A stretch of DNA of 52,988 nt from NCBI GenBank assembly GCA_015680685.1, contig MNCI01037820.1, positions 714,013 to 767,000 on the forward strand, in the 5' to 3' direction. Positions 11,725 to 21,836 of the stretch are shown piece by piece; the stretch's first letter is position 1; the number at the start of each line of letters is the position of its first letter. Source of the stretch: Gnetum montanum. Lineage: Eukaryota > Streptophyta > Gnetopsida > Gnetales > Gnetaceae. A program made the position numbers and the translations under genes. A model generated the notes under the pieces. It had not been told where the DNA came from, did not search any database, and worked only from the letters and a program-made list of their open reading frames with translations.

Positions 11725-11789
11725 ATAATACAATTATTCTTTTCTTTTTTATGTTCTACCAGTCTAGATAGAGCCATTATAAACAAAGG

Positions 11790-12895
11790 TAATTTATTTT
11801 GACATGTTATTTTAGATAATAGGTACTATCATTTGAAGGGATGGGAAGGTGCTTGTTTCTCAAGTCATCCACTAATCCTCCCAAGAGTTTTCCTTGGTGG
11901 GATGAATATTGAGCCTCTAGGTGATGATCCTATGATCATATGCTATCATAGATGATGCTACTTTTATAGGTAATTTATTTGGATATGCTATTTTAAATAA
12001 TTCTACTTTTGTTGAATTGATTAAGACTAACTTTCCTATTGTAGCACTACCTTGAATTTCATTATCATTTTTTTATTTTTAGAATGGTTTGTGTGAGCAT
12101 AATGGGATTCAAACTCATGACCACCCACATCAATAACAAGAGGCCCTACCCCTAGGCAATGAGATGCCCATAGCAAATATCTAAATCTTTTTATTATAAC
12201 ATATCTATGTCTTTGTAACAAAAACCTTGTAAGTATGGGAAACATGACAAAAGTTCATATTGACTTTAAATGTTATCTAGATTTTTAAAGTAGCCAATAT
12301 CATCAATTTACAAGTTTATGATTTATTTATACTTTATCACCTTTTAGCTTCTCTTTTCCAAATGTTTAAATAGGTACATTCATACAATATTCTTAGTTAC
12401 AGTTAAAAATTTCCTTATTAATAAATTCTATATATTAGAAATATAATTTCATTGCAAAGTTTATATGGGGTTTAAGATAAATTTTAACAATTCATATACT
12501 ATATACTTTAAGATAAAATGGGATTACAAAAATGTAAACACACTATACTATGACAAAATAAAATAGATTTGGTTAATGTAAATGTTGAAAGATGCAAGCT
12601 CTAACTAATTTTTCCTTAAAAAGCCAGTGCTTATGGTAAAATAGAGCAAGTCTCCCAAGCAAAGACATTACTATTGCATTAAAAGTTATGCCTGGGTCAC
12701 CTTAATAGTCTTGCTTACCCGGAACAAACTGGGAAATCTGAGCCAAAAACTACTAAGATTGGTATAGTATTTGAAGTGCTCAGTCCAGGAAATTTCAAAT
12801 TTGAAACTCCGAAGTGCTAGATTCAACATTCAAAAGTTTGAAAAGTCACAATGGCGACGGATTATCTTTGCTTTTAGGAAGGATATTATGGACTT
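11790..12895. other. AT-rich intergenic DNA
   Basis: No gene is visible. A diverged short repeat (GGTAATTTATTT.G followed by TATTTTA.ATAAT) occurs at about 11788-11822 and 11969-12000. The only structured element is the SINE-like stretch annotated separately. Confidence 0.5.
12093..12170 (-). mobile_element. tRNA-like (SINE-type) sequence
   Basis: On the minus strand GGGCATCTC, then GCCTAGGGGTAGGGC (D-arm and A-box-like), then GGTCATGAGTTTGAATCCC (T-arm and B-box-like) follow with tRNA-like spacing. The anticodon arm is not convincing, so this looks like a tRNA-derived SINE head or a decayed tRNA, not a working tRNA gene. Confidence 0.35.
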
Positions 12896-13268
12896 TTGTT
12901 GTTCCGTCTGGTATGCAGTGTTATAGATGAGGATAGCTATCAGGGATACGTCATATTCGCCTTTGATTTTCTTTATTATGTAATTACTTTGCACCTTGGT
13001 AGGGACGGTTTCCAGAACAGTATTTTACTTCCTTACTTTGACCATTCAATCTACAACGACAAATACGACTTTTCAAAAAATAAAAAAGAACAGGTGGCGA
13101 AAAGTCTATATCATGCCTCCGTACTCTAAAATCTTAATCATATTTCACCTAACTAATGAAAAAATTTGTCAGAGTAGCGTATCCAGAGGTAATGGTGTAT
13201 GTTATGCCCAAATATTTTCCATGGAGAGACATTATTTTAGAGCAAGAATCTGTTTCCGTTGCCTATGA
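12896..13268 (+). other. Two overlapping open frames, unrecognised
   Basis: Frames of 77 codons (12896-13129) and 90 codons (12996-13268) overlap on the plus strand. Neither shows a motif I recognise. Codon make-up resembles the AT-rich background. Probably not genes. Confidence 0.15.
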
Positions 13269-13485
13269 TTAATGAGTGCATCCAATAAGTGCATCCAATG
13301 ATGTAATCTAAATTCACAAGTACGAAGGAAGCACATTCCCTTTCTACATATTCTATGAAAAATGCTTTTGGTTACTTCTCCTGGTATCAAGGATTTTGAA
13401 GTTCATGATATTCTCTGCAATTTAGAGTGAGGTACTCTTATTCCAAATGTAAAAGGAGTTTGTCAACATTTTATGAATAGTAAAA

Positions 13486-13767
13486 TTATGTACAAATGAA
13501 AATGATATGTAGTTTCATAAATTTTATAAATAGTAAAATTCGGTGGAAAAGCCCACAAATGAACCCTGTGATTAAAACTTTAATGTACAAATTCATTAAA
13601 AAGACAAAAACTAAATTAAATTTGATCCAATCTGGTAACACATCCAACAACGTAGGGTAAATATCATACTCTACAGAACAACTGCCTGCTGGTATGCTAC
13701 TTTCATGCCTCGTATCATATGTAAACGGATTGTGTTTTCTTTTTTGGCAATGGGCACACCCTTCCAT
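13486..13767 (-). CDS. Hypothetical small ORF downstream of the receptor kinase
   Basis: A 93-codon frame on the same strand as the kinase, beginning 422 bp after its stop codon. It opens MEGCAHCQKRKHNPFTYDT and has a hydrophobic C-terminal half that could span a membrane. No family is recognised. It could be part of the kinase 3' region, a small gene, or chance. Confidence 0.2.
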   Translation of the reverse strand: MEGCAHCQKRKHNPFTYDTRHESSIPAGSCSVEYDIYPTLLDVLPDWIKFNLVFVFLMNLYIKVLITGFICGLFHRILLFIKFMKLHIIFICT

Positions 13768-14189
13768 CTTCAGACCTTCCGTGTCTTAATTTAACGACCT
13801 TTTGGATGTCATGATGGTTGCAATTGCACATCACAGAAAAACCTTGGCCTTTCAATTTCAATAAAAATCATTCACGCATTTGATTTATGAAACATGAAAT
13901 GAAATTCTCCATCAATCAATGACAAAGCACCTTTTTATGGTACACAAGCCGTGTTATGTTATTAGTTGTTATGTTATTAGTTGAAAAGGTAAGAAAATGC
14001 CCCTACAATCCACACTGAACTTGTGCATTCGTCTTTTGATTTTCATATATTACATTAGTCTTCATGATCCATCAAAGTTCGGAAGAACTGTGAATTTCCA
14101 AAGTACAAAGGACCCTTGTACTTTGAACAAAGTTATAGGAAATCTCTATCTGAACTTAGTCTATTGGACTCAATTCTCTTAGGATGATG

Positions 14190-17100
14190 TTATCGAGGGA
14201 GTGTTAAAGTCCATTCTGGATCATACCTTGTCCTTGTTGTGGCAGTGTGACTACCGTTATCAATTATGACATGAGAGTCACTGTTAAAATTCACAAATGC
14301 TGGCATGGTTGGATTAGCTAAACTGAGTGAGGCATTGGAAAGCATAGACAATACTTTTGATATTGGTGGTCGTAATTCTGCATTTGCTTGTATGCATAGA
14401 AGTCCAACATGCATGCACCTCATTACTTGTTCTTGAACACAGTTCAATCTAATGTTTTCATCAACTATATCAAAAATGTTGCCCTCCTGATATAATCTCC
14501 ACATCTGACAAGCAAAAAAAAGGTATTTTCTGTGAGTGGCTCTTTCTTTTTAAGTTTGAATTATAACTTAACACTAATAGGTTTTATGCAGCCTTTAGTT
14601 CTGCGAATTTGAGTTTACCTCTACTAGCATACTTTTTCCATTGAATGAGTCAAAGTCATTGTTCCTTCTTCCACATATTGTTTCCATCACAAGAACACCA
14701 AAACTGTAGACATCTGCCTTAATGGATAACTGCCCTTGCATTGCATATTCTGGTGCCATGTATCCACTGATACAAAAAAGCATAGTAAGGTATTAAAATT
14801 GAATGATTATCATTGCAAGAAAAAAATATTTTTTCTAGTACTAGCTGGAAGCCCTGAATTATTTATTTTCTATTGAATCATTATTTTGATGGAGAGTAGT
14901 TACCAGGTACCGGCAACTCTGGTCAGAATCCGAGATTCAGTGTCAGAGAATAACTTTGCTAAACCAAAATCTGCAATCTTAGGTTCAAATTTCTCGTCCA
15001 GTAAAATGTTAGCTGCTTTGATATCTCGATGAATAATTTTGATCTTGGAGTCTACGTGTAAGTACAGCAGTCCTTTAGCAACTCCTTCAATTACATTGAA
15101 ACGTCGTTTCCAGTTAAGATGTTTTTTCTTCTCGGAATCTGTTACAGAAACAAGAAGAGGATTTCTTAAAATGAAAACTTCAGGAACAGTGCCCAATAAC
15201 GTAAACGAGAAGCATATAAATGCAAGAAGATAGTTGATGAAGACTCACCGAAAAGGAATTTGTCAAGGCTACTGTTAGAGAGATACTCGTAAACAAGAAT
15301 CCTTTCAGAACCTTCAACACAGCATCCTAAAAGTTTCACAAGATTTCTGTGCTGAACATTCATCAGAAGCTTCATTTCATTCATAAATTCGAATTTGGCT
15401 TGTGAGGATATGAAGGAATGTTTTTTAACTGCTATACTTTCTCCGTTTAGGAGAATTCCCTGTAAAATGACACTAGAAATTATTTTTAAATGCATTTAGC
15501 AATGCATTGATCTCAAAAACTGTGCTTTAAAAGAAAAAGAAAACAAAAGAGATGCATTTTGGTGCCCATAAACAGAAACAGCTAAAGAAAGCTGACCTTA
15601 TAAACTGTACCAAATCCTCCCTGCCCAAGTTTTTGATCATCATGGAAATTGTTTGTGGCAATTTTGAGAGCTTCTGCACTAAAAAGTATACGACCATCCT
15701 GGTCCCGAAGATCATCCTCCTCTTCAGGTGGGCTTGAAATCCCTGTTTTCATGGATAATAGTTGTAAACTTTTAATGCAACCGTCAATAATCCCTTTAGT
15801 GAATTGAATTGGCTGTTTTTGCAGCAACTGCGTTAAAGTGTAAAGCAATTTTAAATTATTTTATTTAAATTTCAGCTTACATCTTTGCGTTTGCAGGTTT
15901 GGATAAATCATTAAATTTGTTTTCTAAAATTTAAGTGAAATTAATTATACCACAAAATTAAATTAAAATTAATTAAGAGTAAAATTTCATTAAAGTGAAA
16001 CAAAAGTGAAATTTTTACAGGAAATAGTAAAATTGTTATTAAAAACAACAACTCAATTGATTAAAGAAGCGAGTCCGGTAATCGGTTCAAGCCAAGCATA
16101 TGAAAAGAGCGGGACAAAAGACAAAACCAATACCAATACATACATATTTGACGGGGTTGTTCTTTAGACCTCGCTTTCGTTCTCCGCCGCTGAAGAAGAA
16201 GGAATACTCCCGAGAAGATAAGCAGCACGACAAAGCCCCCTACGCCGCCTCCTACGATTGCCGCTGTATTAGTGCTCGTTTTATTATTATATGCAGCTGC
16301 AACACCTGTCATAATTTTTTAGCCCATTACTGTACTTTGTCCGTTCGCTTGAATTCAATTGCCCCGGGGTAACACTAAAACGAATGTTGGATCATGAAAT
16401 TAATGCAATGTAAAGAGTTCTTCTAAAAATGCTCCTAACAGAAGGCAATGGCAAAGCAGGAGATTCAACATTCGTTTCAAGCACCTGTTCTGGTGCAGGA
16501 GCAGCAGAATCATCAATGGCAGGGGCGCCAAAAAACTGGTTGACTTCAAATTCAACAACGCAATTTTTGTCAATAGATAGGCCTCCTATAATGGGTTTTG
16601 CGAAGGTCAGTAAATGCGAAAGCTGGTCCGCCAAGCACACGTTGCAGTAATATGTGGAAAGGTCCCTCCAGCACTGCACCAGACCGTAAATGGTAACGAG
16701 ACCGTCTTCGGCTGAATCGCTGGCGTATTGGGTCCGGGGATCTGAGCTGGCCTTTGCAATAAGATTCTGGAGCAGCTTCTCATTGGTACTGTCGAAGCTC
16801 TCAGGATCTGACGCGTTGGCGATGTTGTAAAACGACCCGAAATTGGTGCCTTCTTGACGCGAGCCAATGTAATCATAAATTTCATAGCGCAAAAAGCAAT
16901 TTGAATACCAAATGGTGGCTCCCAAACTACGACTGCAATTCGTTTCAAGCACCTGTTTAGCACCCTGCGAACTGTTGAAGCATAGATCCGCAGTCTGGTC
17001 TCCTCTGCATTGGAGGAGACCATAGACTCTGCTATCATTTCCTTGGCCAACAACAGAGGTATTGAATGCTGCAGGTTGCCTTGATGCCTTCACCAGATTA

Positions 17101-17270
17101 TCCAGAACAGTCTTAATGTTTTTAGCCAGTGCTGTGCCCTCTGTGTAATTGTTTCCATTGCATTGTAACGGGATGATGCTGCAAGTAGTCCAGCGGCAGC
17201 AGAATAAGAAGAGGATTACCAAAACAGAAAGGATGATGATGCAGCAACGGCCATTACAGGGATTCGCCAT
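14190..17270 (-). CDS. Cysteine-rich receptor-like kinase (DUF26 RLK), seven exons, exon 1/2 out of phase
   Basis: Plasma-membrane receptor kinase of the CRK family (extracellular DUF26/Gnk2 domains, cytosolic Ser/Thr kinase). Exons read on the minus strand: 17270-16485 (or -16440), 16305-16144, 15742-15597, 15459-15249, 15138-14904, 14766-14619, 14504-14190, all with GT-AG borders from exon 2 on and phases that agree. Exon 1: ATG, signal peptide (residues 1 to about 31, hydrophobic [13 protein letters not shown]), two DUF26 domains. The second has the full C-X8-C-X2-C ([13 protein letters not shown]). In the first the third Cys is Ser ([13 protein letters not shown]). Exon 2: TM segment with [12 protein letters not shown], then RRR stop-transfer. 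Exon 3: G-loop [10 protein letters not shown]. Exon 4: IAVKK lysine, [19 protein letters not shown]. Exon 5: [14 protein letters not shown] and ADFGLAKLF (RD kinase). Exon 6: [15 protein letters not shown]. Exon 7: C-lobe to stop. Exon 1 candidate donors are phase 0, exon 2 acceptors need phase 1, so the gene may be frameshifted. Confidence 0.85.
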
Positions 17271-17350
17271 GGTATTTCCGAAATGAACTTCCGGGGATTC
17301 GCGAACTGTTCGCCAGGATTGCGTACAAGTGCAGTAAATTTACAATGGTT

Positions 17351-17366
17351 GCGTATTTTATTTGTA
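17351..17366 (-). promoter_or_regulatory. Possible TATA box of the receptor kinase
   Basis: On the minus strand an A/T run (ACAAATAAAATACG) lies about 80-95 bp upstream of the kinase ATG, the usual place for a TATA element plus a short leader. No other core element stands out. Confidence 0.3.
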
Positions 17367-17379
17367 TACATGCATTGAA

Positions 17380-18423
17380 ACGGTCGCATTGCCTTGCCCC
17401 TTATTATTCATTGTCATTGTCACCTGCTTTTCTTCGATTTAGCCGTTTGTGTTGAATTGGTTTTAGCCATTTATGTTGAATTGGTTTTTGCCTTTTTCTG
17501 AATATATGCTAAAAAACAAAACAGGGTCGGCAGTCATGAACATGATGACGGATCCATGCTTGTTCAACTTTTTTTTAAATCTGTTTGATTATGAGACAAT
17601 AAAGCCCAGCATCACATGGCCAATGGGCCATATGTATGCTCATGATGCTTTGTTTTTACTTTCCTCTTCCATCATGACTGGTGCAAATTCTCTGCATTCG
17701 AAAGGTTTTCTATCATTGTGATTTTCTATCATTGTAGGTGAGGTGAGTTTAGTTTAGTTAAGTTGTGTCTTCTTATAATGTGGTCATCTAACATGGCCCT
17801 GTGAGCCCTACTCAAAGGTTGTCATTGAATAAAACTATTAACATTTGTTATAAATTTCATTGAGGCTTAAGGCTTAATTTCCTTTCTAAAAAGATTGGAT
17901 TGAGTAACAAAAGGGTTTCATGCCCTCAGTACCTCTGCAAATTTTCTTGCTTCAGGTTAGTGGTGATATTGCAATCTTCTGCAATCTTGTGCAATTAGGA
18001 GATAGATGCCGTCCATACCTTTGCTTCAGTTTCGTGGTGATATTGCAATCTTCTAAGCAATTTTTAAGTATTAACAATATTTTGAATTTACATTGTATTT
18101 GTTCTATATTTTAGAATGTTTTTATGATATATGAGATTTAATTTTTTTAAAAAAACCTAATATATTTAAATTTTCTCTGTGACGTCCCCGAACCCATCCC
18201 ACTTTGTTGAAATACACGTAACCAAATACATTCAGAATCACCATTCCTCCATTCCTCTCCCCACGACAAAAAAATCAGATTCTTTTAATACATAGGATGA
18301 GACAAAACTCCTCATCAAAGTTTTACGTGACATAGCATTGAGGCAGGTCATGGTGTGACATGCAGCTACCGCACTGTCTCTATTCGTACATCACATCAGC
18401 TGCTGCTGCATCTTGGATAGCGA
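17380..18423. repeat. Intergenic DNA with a 74-bp-spaced short duplication
   Basis: No gene is seen. TTGCTTCAG, a short variable part and TGGTGATATTGCAATCTTCT occur at 17947 and again at 18021, a 74-bp spacing. An 82-codon plus-strand frame (17473-17721) is not recognised. Confidence 0.45.
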
Positions 18424-18735
18424 TCACGTATAGTTGGGTCCCACACCGGCACGCATAATTGACTTCAGTGTATTCACGTTTTCACTTTTAACTGCCATCA
18501 ATGGTGCAACGATTCCAATTCTCACCACACGCCATTGGAAATCGGGTCCATCTGTTGCGTTCTTTAAAGCTTGGCTTGGACCCTTGAACACGTCAACTCT
18601 ATGCATTATTGCATAGTTAAAATTTGCTTTGGCTGGTAAACGGAGGAGCCTTACCTTCAAAAGGCTTTTCAATGGTAAAAGCTCGTACCGCTCCGTTTTA
18701 CGAATCTCTCGTACCATGTTATTTAAGTTACTCAT
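18424..18735 (-). CDS. Hypothetical ORF, 103 aa (unrecognised)
   Basis: A 103-codon minus-strand frame in a stretch GC-richer than its surroundings. It opens MSNLNNMVREIRKTERYELL, is basic in its N-terminal third, and has no signal peptide, membrane segment or motif I recognise. It lies about 1.2 kb upstream of the kinase start on the same strand. It may be a fragment of a mobile element or chance. Confidence 0.25.
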   Translation of the reverse strand: MSNLNNMVREIRKTERYELLPLKSLLKVRLLRLPAKANFNYAIMHRVDVFKGPSQALKNATDGPDFQWRVVRIGIVAPLMAVKSENVNTLKSIMRAGVGPNYT

Positions 18736-19379
18736 ATGTTGCTAAATATTTGTTTAAAAATAATCATAGGACTCTTACTTTACCTATTACATATTAACTT
18801 AGTTATATATTTATAATATATATTTATTATTTAACCTTTTTTCCCTATAATAAAGTTTGTTTCTTAATTTAATGTAATAACTATCAATATTTATTTTCAA
18901 TGGCAAAGTGATTAACAATGAGCAATCTTAACATCCAACTATATAGATCACGATCATATGCAAGTGACTTAATAGTAATCCATGGATTAGACTAACGTGA
19001 CAACTAGATAGCTAAGCATTTAATTGCAAGTCAATGTCCTCTCAATTACACTCTATAGCTTTAATGTCTATGGTTAAGTGTGATTGAGGCAAATGATGCA
19101 AATGTTGTCTATGTCATAATAAAATATTCACCCATTACTTGGAGCTACCAAATAAAGAGTCTTATTACTAGCCTAACAAGTGAATCTAATTTTTCTTGCT
19201 TCAATTTTTCTCCAAAAAATTTGATTTCTTTAGTGTTCCCCTATGGAGGATTATATAATACTCTTGTCTTCTTCAATTAATGTTGAAATTTTTGCTTCTT
19301 TTATCAATGGAGAAATTTCTGTTAATTCTTAAAATGCATATTTACAAGCTTGTAAAAAAAGTTATGCCACCTTCTTCCA
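18736..19379. other. AT-rich spacer
   Basis: Very AT-rich DNA with scattered TATATAT runs. A short frame at 19080-19280 and the start of the LINE remnant near 19280 are the only open stretches. Nothing else is recognised. Confidence 0.4.
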
Positions 19380-20060
19380 ATGATGTTGATGCAACTAAGA
19401 CATCCAATTTTGTTCTTCCTAATGATGTATATGCATCATTATCTACCAATATTTCATTTCAATGTGTTTATTCAAATTCTAGGTCACCTACCTTATAATT
19501 GAAATTTTGTTTCACCATTAAATGATATGATGCAAAAATATGACATTCAAGCCCTTCATGCTAGGTACTATTCTCATTGTTTTCTACTCATTGAGTTGGG
19601 CAATGCTTCAATGGTGTAGTGTACACTAGATATAGGGTATTTTATACATAAGCACGTTGTATTAATTATTCATAAGTGGGATACCAATTTTGATATCCAA
19701 TCTAAACAATTTGCAAAAGTTCCATATTGTGTTGAATTATATAATCCTCCATAGATTTTTTAGAAAGCTAAGTAGGAAAGTGTTAATCTTCTCGATCCCA
19801 TTAAGCATAGAAAGTTTGTTTTTACAACTTTTGGTTTTCATAGACGTTTTATTATTGTTGAAATCAACATTTTCAATTGTAAAAATGAAATGGTATTACA
19901 AGTAGGAGGAAAGACTTATATTTAGATAATTACATATTACAATCCTTACAACTTTTTCCATTGTGAAGGACATTTGTTTAATGATTGTCTTTTTTAGCTC
20001 AAAACAAAAGAGTATGGAGAGAAGAAAAAATGTGTTAAAGTTCAAAATAGGAAGAAATAA
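19380..20060 (+). pseudogene. LINE ORF1 remnant (DUF4283 and zinc-knuckle type)
   Basis: The plus strand, with several stops, follows the pattern of the plant LINE-1 ORF1 RNA-binding protein. A region like KWDTNFDIQSKQFAKVPYCV and ELYNPP matches the DUF4283 end (usually WxP.F......VWVRLYNLP). About 230 bp later comes a decayed zinc knuckle, FHCEGHLFNDC, whose first Cys is replaced by Phe. A Lys-rich tail follows (KEYGEKKKCVKVQNRKK). No endonuclease or RT of this LINE type follows. Confidence 0.55.
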
Positions 20061-20189
20061 ATATGAAGTTGAAGATATGAAAAATCAAGTTAATGTCAAC
20101 AATAAGAATGATTAAATGATAATAAAGAATCCAAAGAAGATAAAAGCTACTAAGCATAATTTTACTAGAAAAAGTATTAAATGGCCTGG

Positions 20190-21528
20190 ATAGATAGCTT
20201 GAAGGCACATGGAATTGGGATTGGTCTACAAACTTAATTTGGAGCTAGATGGAAAGTTACATTCAGAAAATTGGAAAGAATATTTGGGTTAAAACAAAAG
20301 TAATGAACCACGATATCAAGGCCGCGATATCACATTTGCGATATCAGGTACGCGATATCAAACATTCGATATCGGGGCTTGTCTTGTCGCCTATTAATAA
20401 GAGGCAGGCACACTTGGTTTGGCAATAGTTAGTGAATTTGTCTTAGTCCCTTACTTGAACTATTGCCTTTTTCACTTCTCAGAGTTAGAATTATTTTTGA
20501 GTGCCCGCAGTAGGAGTCATAAAGCAAACTGATCCTTATTCAAGCATTGTGTACCTGAGCACACCTTGTGGCCAGAAATAAAGACAAACTTTGTGATAAA
20601 CCTTGTAGTATTCAAAATAGCTTATTTAATGTTATTTACAGTTATTTAATGCTTTCCTTAGTTAATTAATGTTCTCTCTCTCACCTTGTTAACTCTCCCA
20701 AGTAAGCACACTCAGTATGACGACTTCAAACATGTGTGGAACACTTGGTAACCTAGTAGCGATTAGCGTTTGGTAATCCCAGTAGTGTTGCACTGGTTTA
20801 GGATGTGTACGGCAAGTGGGAATAGATGCTAGTGTTAGGACTAGTTAGAGTATAGTAGATTAGTTAAATTGAATTAGTTACTTAATTAGTTCACTTCTCC
20901 CTTTGTAGCACCAAGACATAAAACATCAGAAAATATATAAAAATCATATACCTCAAGTTCACTTAACCATACAATCGCACTATACAAGTAAGCTTGGGAA
21001 TACAATGATTGATTAACCCACCTGGGTTCTGTAAAGGCGCATAAGCACCTAGTCCTTGAAATTATACCAAATATGGTTGAGCGTAGGGATACCTCGCCGC
21101 TCATAAAAAAGAAAAAAAAACATCTTAAAGAAGATATGGTGGTGGAGTAACAAAGTGTAACATGCTATCCAAAATAAGAAAAAATACTTTAAGGAATGGC
21201 AACAAATCAATAGCTAAGAAAATTGGCTAATATACAAAATGATAAAGAAGGAGGCAAATGTAGCAATAGCTAAAGCTAAACCTAAGGTTGTGGATAGTTT
21301 TTATGAGAAATTAGAAACCAAGGAGAAAAAACTATTTATAAATTGGCAAAAATCATAACCAAGAAATGTAAGGACACTAATCATGTCAAATGCATCAAGG
21401 AAGCAAATAAAAGAATTTTGGTAAAAGACAATGAAATTCTGGATAGGTGGAAAAATAATTTTCAAGAAATCTTAAATGAAGAATTTCCAAGAGAATATAT
21501 CCAAGAATGTCATAAATGCACTTGATAC
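20190..21528 (+). mobile_element. RTE-type LINE fragment interrupted by a solo LTR
   Basis: Two pieces of the linker between endonuclease and RT of an RTE LINE flank the LTR at 20304-21106. The left piece (20210-20303) reads NLIW/LNLELDGK then a WKVTFRKLE-like stretch. The right piece (21112-21528) reads EVQHAIQNKK-like, then IYKMIKKEANVAIAKAK, FYEKLETKEKK and, after a frame change, CIKEANKRILVKDNEILDRW and LNEEFPRE (21343-21525). The same order is found uninterrupted on the minus strand at 28560-27780. The fragment ends where the truncated LTR at 21530 begins. Confidence 0.7.
20304..21106 (+). mobile_element. Solo LTR of the gag-protease family (about 803 bp)
   Basis: It starts TGAACCACGATATC and ends GGGATACCTCGCCGCTCATAA. 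A cluster of GATATC palindromes comes before a TATA-like CTATTAATAAGAGG (near 20391). It matches the gag-protease LTRs along its length: CCCGCAGTAGGAGTC, TACCTGAGCACA, GGTAATCCCAGTAGTGTTGCA and GGCAAGTGGGAA. No internal sequence adjoins it, so it is a solo LTR inside the RTE LINE. A clean target-site duplication was not found. Confidence 0.75.
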
Positions 21529-21529
21529 T

Positions 21530-21624
21530 CATATTTATATAGGTGTTTATTGCCTCTCCATTAATGTAGGTGACCCTACATCAACATTGATATGTTGATG
21601 TAGTGAACCAAAATCTATTTATCA
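21530..21624 (-). mobile_element. Truncated LTR (U3 only) of the third coiled-coil element
   Basis: On the minus strand a polypurine-like AGTCATGAGGTTA is followed by TGATAAATAG, then about 75 bp later by a TATA box CCTATATAAATATG. This is the same arrangement as at 10841-10992. The LTR stops just after its TATA box, where RTE LINE sequence begins. Confidence 0.55.
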
Positions 21625-21836
21625 TAACCTCATGACTAATTAAAAACTCATCTTTAAATCAACAAAATTAGGATATAGTTTATTTATGTAATCTAGGAGT
21701 AACTCAATTGATCTAACTAACTAAAGTAATACATTAAAAAATTTACTCAAGTACTTTACAACTTTGACAAACATTAAAATTTGGAGATATTATCCTTTAA
21801 AAACTATGCAAATAAGTACAAAAAGACATAAGGCAT

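Larger units (their letters stand above)
2295..11789. repeat. 9.4-kb composite retroelement block, copy 1
   Basis: Everything from 2295 to 11789 recurs in the same order and orientation at 40962-50275. The first 240 bp differ at about eight positions (about 96-97% identity by eye). The block carries, in order: a decayed Ty3 pol (minus), a minisatellite, a decayed minus-strand helical ORF, a plus-strand promoter-like segment, a plus-strand coiled-coil ORF, a polypurine tract and an LTR. Opposite-strand modules inside one duplicated unit mean it is a nested or rearranged composite, not one simple element. After 11789 copy 1 runs into sequence with no counterpart in the window. Confidence 0.85.

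Noticed and set aside
16607-17053. 148-codon minus-strand ORF inside the kinase first exon
   Set aside because: It is an alternative frame of the DUF26 exon, which has clear domain and signal-peptide evidence in the other frame.
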